Assembly (NCBI RefSeq): GCF_002954265.1
Contig: NZ_PPSL01000003.1
Location: forward strand, 496,001 to 560,000
Direction: 5' to 3'
Source of the DNA: Flavipsychrobacter stenotrophus
Lineage (GTDB): Bacteria; Bacteroidota; Bacteroidia; Chitinophagales; Chitinophagaceae
DNA length: 64,000 nucleotides
The notes beneath the pieces are model-generated. The model was not told where the DNA came from, did no database searches, and worked only from the letters and a program-made list of their open reading frames with translations. Numbering within the stretch: position 1 is the first letter of the stretch; the number at the start of each line of letters is the position of its first letter. The position numbers and the translations under genes were made by a program. Positions 60,525 through 64,000 of this stretch are shown here, piece by piece.

Positions 60525-61313
60525 TCAGATATCGTCTGCAAATGTTTTTTCGGTTTTACGGAAATAGCCTATGCCCAGCCATAGCAACAATGCGGTTGTA
60601 CATAAAGACAGGTACATGCCCGGCCAGTACATACTATCATTGAGCAATGCCCACCTGAAGCCGTCAATAATACCAACCATGGGGTTAAGCGCATACCATA
60701 TGCGCCAGCCGGCAGGTAAGCTCTTACTACTGAATGCCACCGGACTTACATACAAACCAACCTGTATAGCAAATGTGATGAGGTGGCGGAAATCGCGGTA
60801 ACGGACATTAAGTGAGGTAAAGAACAGACTGATGCTTAATGCACAGGCGAAGAGCTGTATAATGAGTAACGGCACAAATATTACCTGCCAGTGCGGCATA
60901 AAATGGAACCATGCTAATGCGCCAATAACTATGGCAAAGGATATAAAAAAATCGAAGCAGCCGGTAACCAATGTGCTGAGCGGAATGATGATGCGCGGGA
61001 AGTAGACCTTATTGATGAGGCCCGCATTGCCGGTAATGCTATTGGTGGCATCGCCTACCGATGTGGCAAAGAACTGCCATGGCAACATACCTGCGAGTAC
61101 CATAAGCATATAGGGTGCCTCTGACGGGTTTTGCAGCCTGGCAATGCGATTAAAGACCACTGTGAAGATGAGGGTAGTAAACAGGGGGCGCACAATGCTC
61201 CATGCAGTGCCTATGACGGTTTGCTTGTATCTTATTTTTATGTCCCGCCAGCTCAATATGTAGATCAGCTCACGGAATTTCCATACCTCATGCCAGTATT
61301 TTTTATGAGCCAT
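60525..61313 (-). CDS. Wzm-like polysaccharide ABC transporter permease
   Basis: A 262-aa ABC-2 family integral membrane protein with six predicted TM segments. Typical motifs: WRDIKIRYKQTVIGTAWSIV near the N-terminus, and LTFAIQVGLYVSPVAFSSKS with NPMVGIIDGFRWALL near the end. It carries lipid-linked polysaccharide across the inner membrane with the adjacent Wzt-like ATPase. Confidence 0.9.
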   Translation of the reverse strand: MAHKKYWHEVWKFRELIYILSWRDIKIRYKQTVIGTAWSIVRPLFTTLIFTVVFNRIARLQNPSEAPYMLMVLAGMLPWQFFATSVGDATNSITGNAGLINKVYFPRIIIPLSTLVTGCFDFFISFAIVIGALAWFHFMPHWQVIFVPLLIIQLFACALSISLFFTSLNVRYRDFRHLITFAIQVGLYVSPVAFSSKSLPAGWRIWYALNPMVGIIDGFRWALLNDSMYWPGMYLSLCTTALLLWLGIGYFRKTEKTFADDI

Positions 61314-61321
61314 AAATTGGG

Positions 61322-62140
61322 TTAGTGCCTTTTAGCAAGTGCGTGTATGTTTATGAACCTGTATAGATACTTGTAGTAACAATTTTTGAAAAATGTTCTG
61401 AATGGGCGCTTTTCATCTTTGCGGTAAACAGAGTAGCCGATGCCTATTTTGCGGAACGTATCGAGCACCAGGTTTTTGTGTTTGGTGTATAAAATGTCTA
61501 CTACTTTGCAATGATTATCTTCATCGTCCAGCAGAGAATGATTGGTTATGCGGTAGTCGAACATGACCTCGTCAACAAAGTGGAACTTCTTTTGTGCGGC
61601 CCCTGCTCTTATCCATAGATCCCAATCTTCAAAAGCTATGAGTTTTCTGTCTTCATCAAATCCGCCCAACTCGTCGAAAGCTGATTTCCTGACCATGCTA
61701 CACATGTCTATATGGTTCATTACGAGTATAGACTCCATGTCGAATTCGCCGGTCTTGAACCGTGGGGTAGTGGTGGCGCCGAAAAAGGCGGGTTTGCCGT
61801 AGACAATATCTGCAGTAGTGCTGTTAAATATGCCTATGCCCCTGGCCATAAAGCCATCTCTTATTTTATTGTCGCTGTCTAGAAAGAGAATAAATTCTCC
61901 TTTGGCGGCATTTACGCCGGTGTTTCTTGCCGCGCCGGGCCCCTTATTGTCCTGGTGGATAACTGTACAGTCGTGCAGTTTATTGAGCATGTCAAGGGTA
62001 TCCTTATCTGTTGATCCATCGTCAACGATAATGACTTCGTATTGATACCCGTTCAGGTTTTTTGATGCAGCAACACTTTGCAGCGCATCGCCGAGGTAGC
62101 ATCCGGAATTATAGCAGGGAATAATTACTGAAACATCCAT
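61322..62140 (-). CDS. Family 2 glycosyltransferase
   Basis: A 272-aa GT-A enzyme. VSVIIPCYNSGCYLGDAL, EVIIVDDGSTDKDTL and GEFILFLDSDNKI with the DSD metal motif, plus FEDWDLWIRAG as the catalytic base region. Eight nt from the Wzm gene, so co-expressed. It belongs to a different GT2 subgroup from the two NYNHE-type enzymes of this operon. Confidence 0.88.
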   Translation of the reverse strand: MDVSVIIPCYNSGCYLGDALQSVAASKNLNGYQYEVIIVDDGSTDKDTLDMLNKLHDCTVIHQDNKGPGAARNTGVNAAKGEFILFLDSDNKIRDGFMARGIGIFNSTTADIVYGKPAFFGATTTPRFKTGEFDMESILVMNHIDMCSMVRKSAFDELGGFDEDRKLIAFEDWDLWIRAGAAQKKFHFVDEVMFDYRITNHSLLDDEDNHCKVVDILYTKHKNLVLDTFRKIGIGYSVYRKDEKRPFRTFFKNCYYKYLYRFINIHALAKRH

Positions 62141-62166
62141 AGTCGCGGTTTTTTATTTGTAAGAGA

Positions 62167-63078
62167 TCAGCCTGCAACCGTCAGGCTTATTTTGGCAGTA
62201 CAATATTTGTAAGTGGTAAATGTCAATATCCAGATGGCTTTCAGCTCGGATGCCGGGCTTATGGTCACTATCTTTTTCAGCCAGCCCTTACACAGCGTAA
62301 GGTACTCTCTCAGGGTAAAGCGCACCAGTTTGTAGTCTATATCCCTGATCACATGAATGCCTTCAGACACGTAGGCTGATGTTTGCGACGCCGAAAAAGA
62401 GACGCTGGTGTGGTGCCACCTGTAGTAATTGAGCTTTGTATGGCTGTATGCAAGATTGCAATGCTGTAACATGCGGGCATAAAATATCCAGTCTCCGCAT
62501 GTTTTAAAAGTGCCCAGGCCTGCAAGCGCGTTGATTGCGTATTCTCTTTTGAGCAAACATGAGCTGACGTTGGTGATGGTATTATAAAGGCACATGTGCC
62601 TCTTGACCTCATTACGGCCAAATTCAAATTCGGCATCCATGTAGCAGTTCAGGTCTTCCAGTATATTTCCAGCGGCATCTACTTTGTATGAATTGCTATA
62701 GGCAATACCTACATCGGGGTACTTGTCCGTAAGCGCCAGCATGGTTTCCAGAAAGCGAGGCGAGGCATAGTCGTCACTTTCCGCTATCCATATATATTCG
62801 GTTTCCGCAAGCAATATTCCTTTGGTCCATTGATGAAAGGTGCTTCCGCTGTTAGTGTCATTATATATGATGGATCTGACCTTGGCGTTGTCTCTGTATT
62901 GCTCAATTATGCTCCTGCTATTGTCTGAGGAATTATCATCGAGCAATATGATCTCGAAGTTTGTGTATGTCTGGTTGAGTATGCTCTCCAAACGCAATTT
63001 AAGAAACGGCTCGTGATTGTAATTGGGTACGATCACCGTTACCTTATTCATAGTAGATATTTGATAAGATTCACTCAT
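62167..63078 (-). CDS. Family 2 glycosyltransferase, first gene of the polysaccharide operon
   Basis: A 303-aa GT-A enzyme: VTVIVPNYNHEPFLKLRL, EIILLDDNSSDNSRSII, and EYIWIAESDDYASPRFL with the acidic metal site. It is paralogous to the GT2 at 55536-56393, which starts directly at the first strand, so the internal ATG at 63051 (MNKVTVIVPNYNH) may be the real start. It is preceded by a long AT-rich gene-free region that should hold the operon promoter. Confidence 0.87.
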   Translation of the reverse strand: MSESYQISTMNKVTVIVPNYNHEPFLKLRLESILNQTYTNFEIILLDDNSSDNSRSIIEQYRDNAKVRSIIYNDTNSGSTFHQWTKGILLAETEYIWIAESDDYASPRFLETMLALTDKYPDVGIAYSNSYKVDAAGNILEDLNCYMDAEFEFGRNEVKRHMCLYNTITNVSSCLLKREYAINALAGLGTFKTCGDWIFYARMLQHCNLAYSHTKLNYYRWHHTSVSFSASQTSAYVSEGIHVIRDIDYKLVRFTLREYLTLCKGWLKKIVTISPASELKAIWILTFTTYKYCTAKISLTVAG

Positions 63079-63646
63079 GATGCTTTAGTTGTTTTTATTT
63101 AATCGGCGCACCCTCCCCCTATTGACTTTTTATATTTTATTATTTTTTATTCTATCAATAATTAAAAGTATAATTAATGAAAGATAAATAATAACCTATA
63201 AAATAACTTAATTCGTAAAAATAAATCGTTATTATTTTATTTTGTAAGCCCAATCAACTATTCCTTGTAGTTTTTTAACTATGAAAGAGTTGGTTTACAG
63301 TTAAATGTACATAAGAAAATGACAATAGAGAATGTTTTTAGCGTTTTGCCATTATTTTCCAAAAATGTTTTTGAAAAATAGTCAGGTATAGCGAAAACAT
63401 TCAATATTGTTTAAATATTCGGAGAAAAACGTTAACAAAGTATAAGTAGGTACATAGATAATATAAAATAACAAAACTAAATAAAATGTTATAACATAGA
63501 AAAATCATCGATATTTTCCGTAGGATATATAAAACGGAAATCGATGACATAAGTAAAGAGATAAGCAGCGGAGTAAGAACTGGCTGATCGCTATAAGGAT
63601 AAAGGGTGGGGCGTAGGTTAGTTAGTAGTGAAGATGGAGGGGTGAA
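63079..63646. other. AT-rich gene-free leader of the polysaccharide operon
   Basis: 568 nt without a gene. It contains an imperfect inverted repeat (CATCGAT...CCGT at 63506-63521 and ACGGAAATCGATG at 63534-63546) and one exact minus-strand -7 box (TAGTTTTG, 63472-63479) about 390 nt before the first gene. A long untranslated leader is therefore possible. No T-run hairpin was found. Confidence 0.5.
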
Positions 63647-64000
63647 TTAATACTTTGTTTTACTGGAAATATTCCTGATGATATTATCCAGCTCGTGAGA
63701 TGTGTGTAATATATGCCTGAGCAGTTCTTGTTGCTCGGCATCTGCAGACATATCATCGAGCATATTTACCAAGCCTATAAGGTTGGCTAACGGAGCTCTG
63801 ATAACATGAGACTGTATCCATGCTATCTCTTTCATTTTAGTTTCAGATTCTTTTGCCTTAGTGATGTCGAGGCAGGCACCTATCATTTTAGATGGTTTAC
63901 CTGATTCATCGGGTATGACCCGGCCCCATGATTTGAGGTGTCTTATTTCGCCATCGGGCCGTATTATGCGTTCTTCAAACATAATATCCTCACCGGTTTC
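63647..64000 (-). CDS. PAS-DHp signalling protein, partial (5' end outside window)
   Basis: The 3' part of a sensor protein: the end of a PAS/PAC domain (EERIIRPDGEIRHLKSWGRV, IGACLDITKAKESE) and a DHp-like helix pair (KEIAWIQSHVIRAPLANLIG, then SHELDNIIRNISSK), then a stop. The possible phospho-His is in IQSHVIRAPL. No ATPase domain follows, the same end as the pseudogene at 37743. The frame continues past the right edge of the window. Confidence 0.75.
   Translation of the reverse strand, partial: ETGEDIMFEERIIRPDGEIRHLKSWGRVIPDESGKPSKMIGACLDITKAKESETKMKEIAWIQSHVIRAPLANLIGLVNMLDDMSADAEQQELLRHILHTSHELDNIIRNISSKTKY

Overview
The window reads as a chromosomal segment of a Bacteroidota bacterium, most likely Chitinophagaceae-like. 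The evidence is the type IX secretion sorting tails (NHL protein, 1776-aa adhesin), Bacteroidota -7 boxes (TAnnTTTG) at several starts, few Shine-Dalgarno sequences, many single-domain response regulators paired with PAS or coiled-coil histidine kinases, and families common in this phylum (DUF2795, DUF4476, DUF4097-like, split transketolase). No ribosomal RNA, integrase, transposase or CRISPR array was seen. The species cannot be named from the sequence alone.

Layout. 1-17.6 kb is mostly housekeeping and small envelope genes: lipoprotein, transglutaminase-like protein, ferritin, SUI1/eIF1-like factor, Uma2 nuclease-like protein, transketolase C-terminal subunit, M28/glutaminyl-cyclase-like lipoprotein, adk-obgE, acyl-CoA dehydrogenase, RDD protein, Sel1-repeat protein and a LolD-like ATPase. 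17.7-22.5 kb is an accessory zone anchored on a tRNA with anticodon CAT. The 3' half of this tRNA is repeated at 19668-19711 (44 nt, 2 mismatches) and in decayed form at 22421-22459. The first interval carries a darT-darG DNA ADP-ribosylation toxin-antitoxin pair; the second carries four poorly characterised genes, among them a beta-flower repeat protein. The tRNA's terminator is also found again at 22.46 and 25.37 kb.

22.5-29.7 kb holds secreted or surface proteins: an NHL-repeat T9SS protein, a second 648-aa transglutaminase-like paralogue, and a propeller lipoprotein preceded by twin dyad operators. 29.8-38.7 kb is a regulatory block: an ECF sigma factor, its translationally coupled membrane anti-sigma candidate and a DUF4097-like protein, then histidine kinases and response regulators, including a kinase with twelve 21-residue coiled-coil repeats and a REC-PAS-DHp pseudogene with a frameshift and a nonsense codon. 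39-43 kb has a fatty acid desaturase, a cold-shock protein, an NlpC/P60 lipoprotein and several families of intergenic repeats, including a 207/216-bp direct duplication.

43-50.3 kb encodes two large envelope proteins: an OmpA-like porin with thrombospondin type 3 calcium repeats, and a 1776-aa protein with two ice-binding-like (DUF3494) domains, twelve 75-residue Ig-like repeats and a T9SS tail. 50.4-55.4 kb is a tight four-gene operon, YfiR-like periplasmic protein, TonB-dependent receptor, HAMP-PAS histidine kinase and response regulator, which looks like an outer-membrane-to-cytoplasm sensing pathway. 55.5-63.1 kb is a polysaccharide operon with a Wzm/Wzt-type ABC exporter, three GT2 glycosyltransferases, two methyltransferases and an acyltransferase. 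The window ends inside a PAS-DHp protein that resembles the pseudogene at 38 kb.
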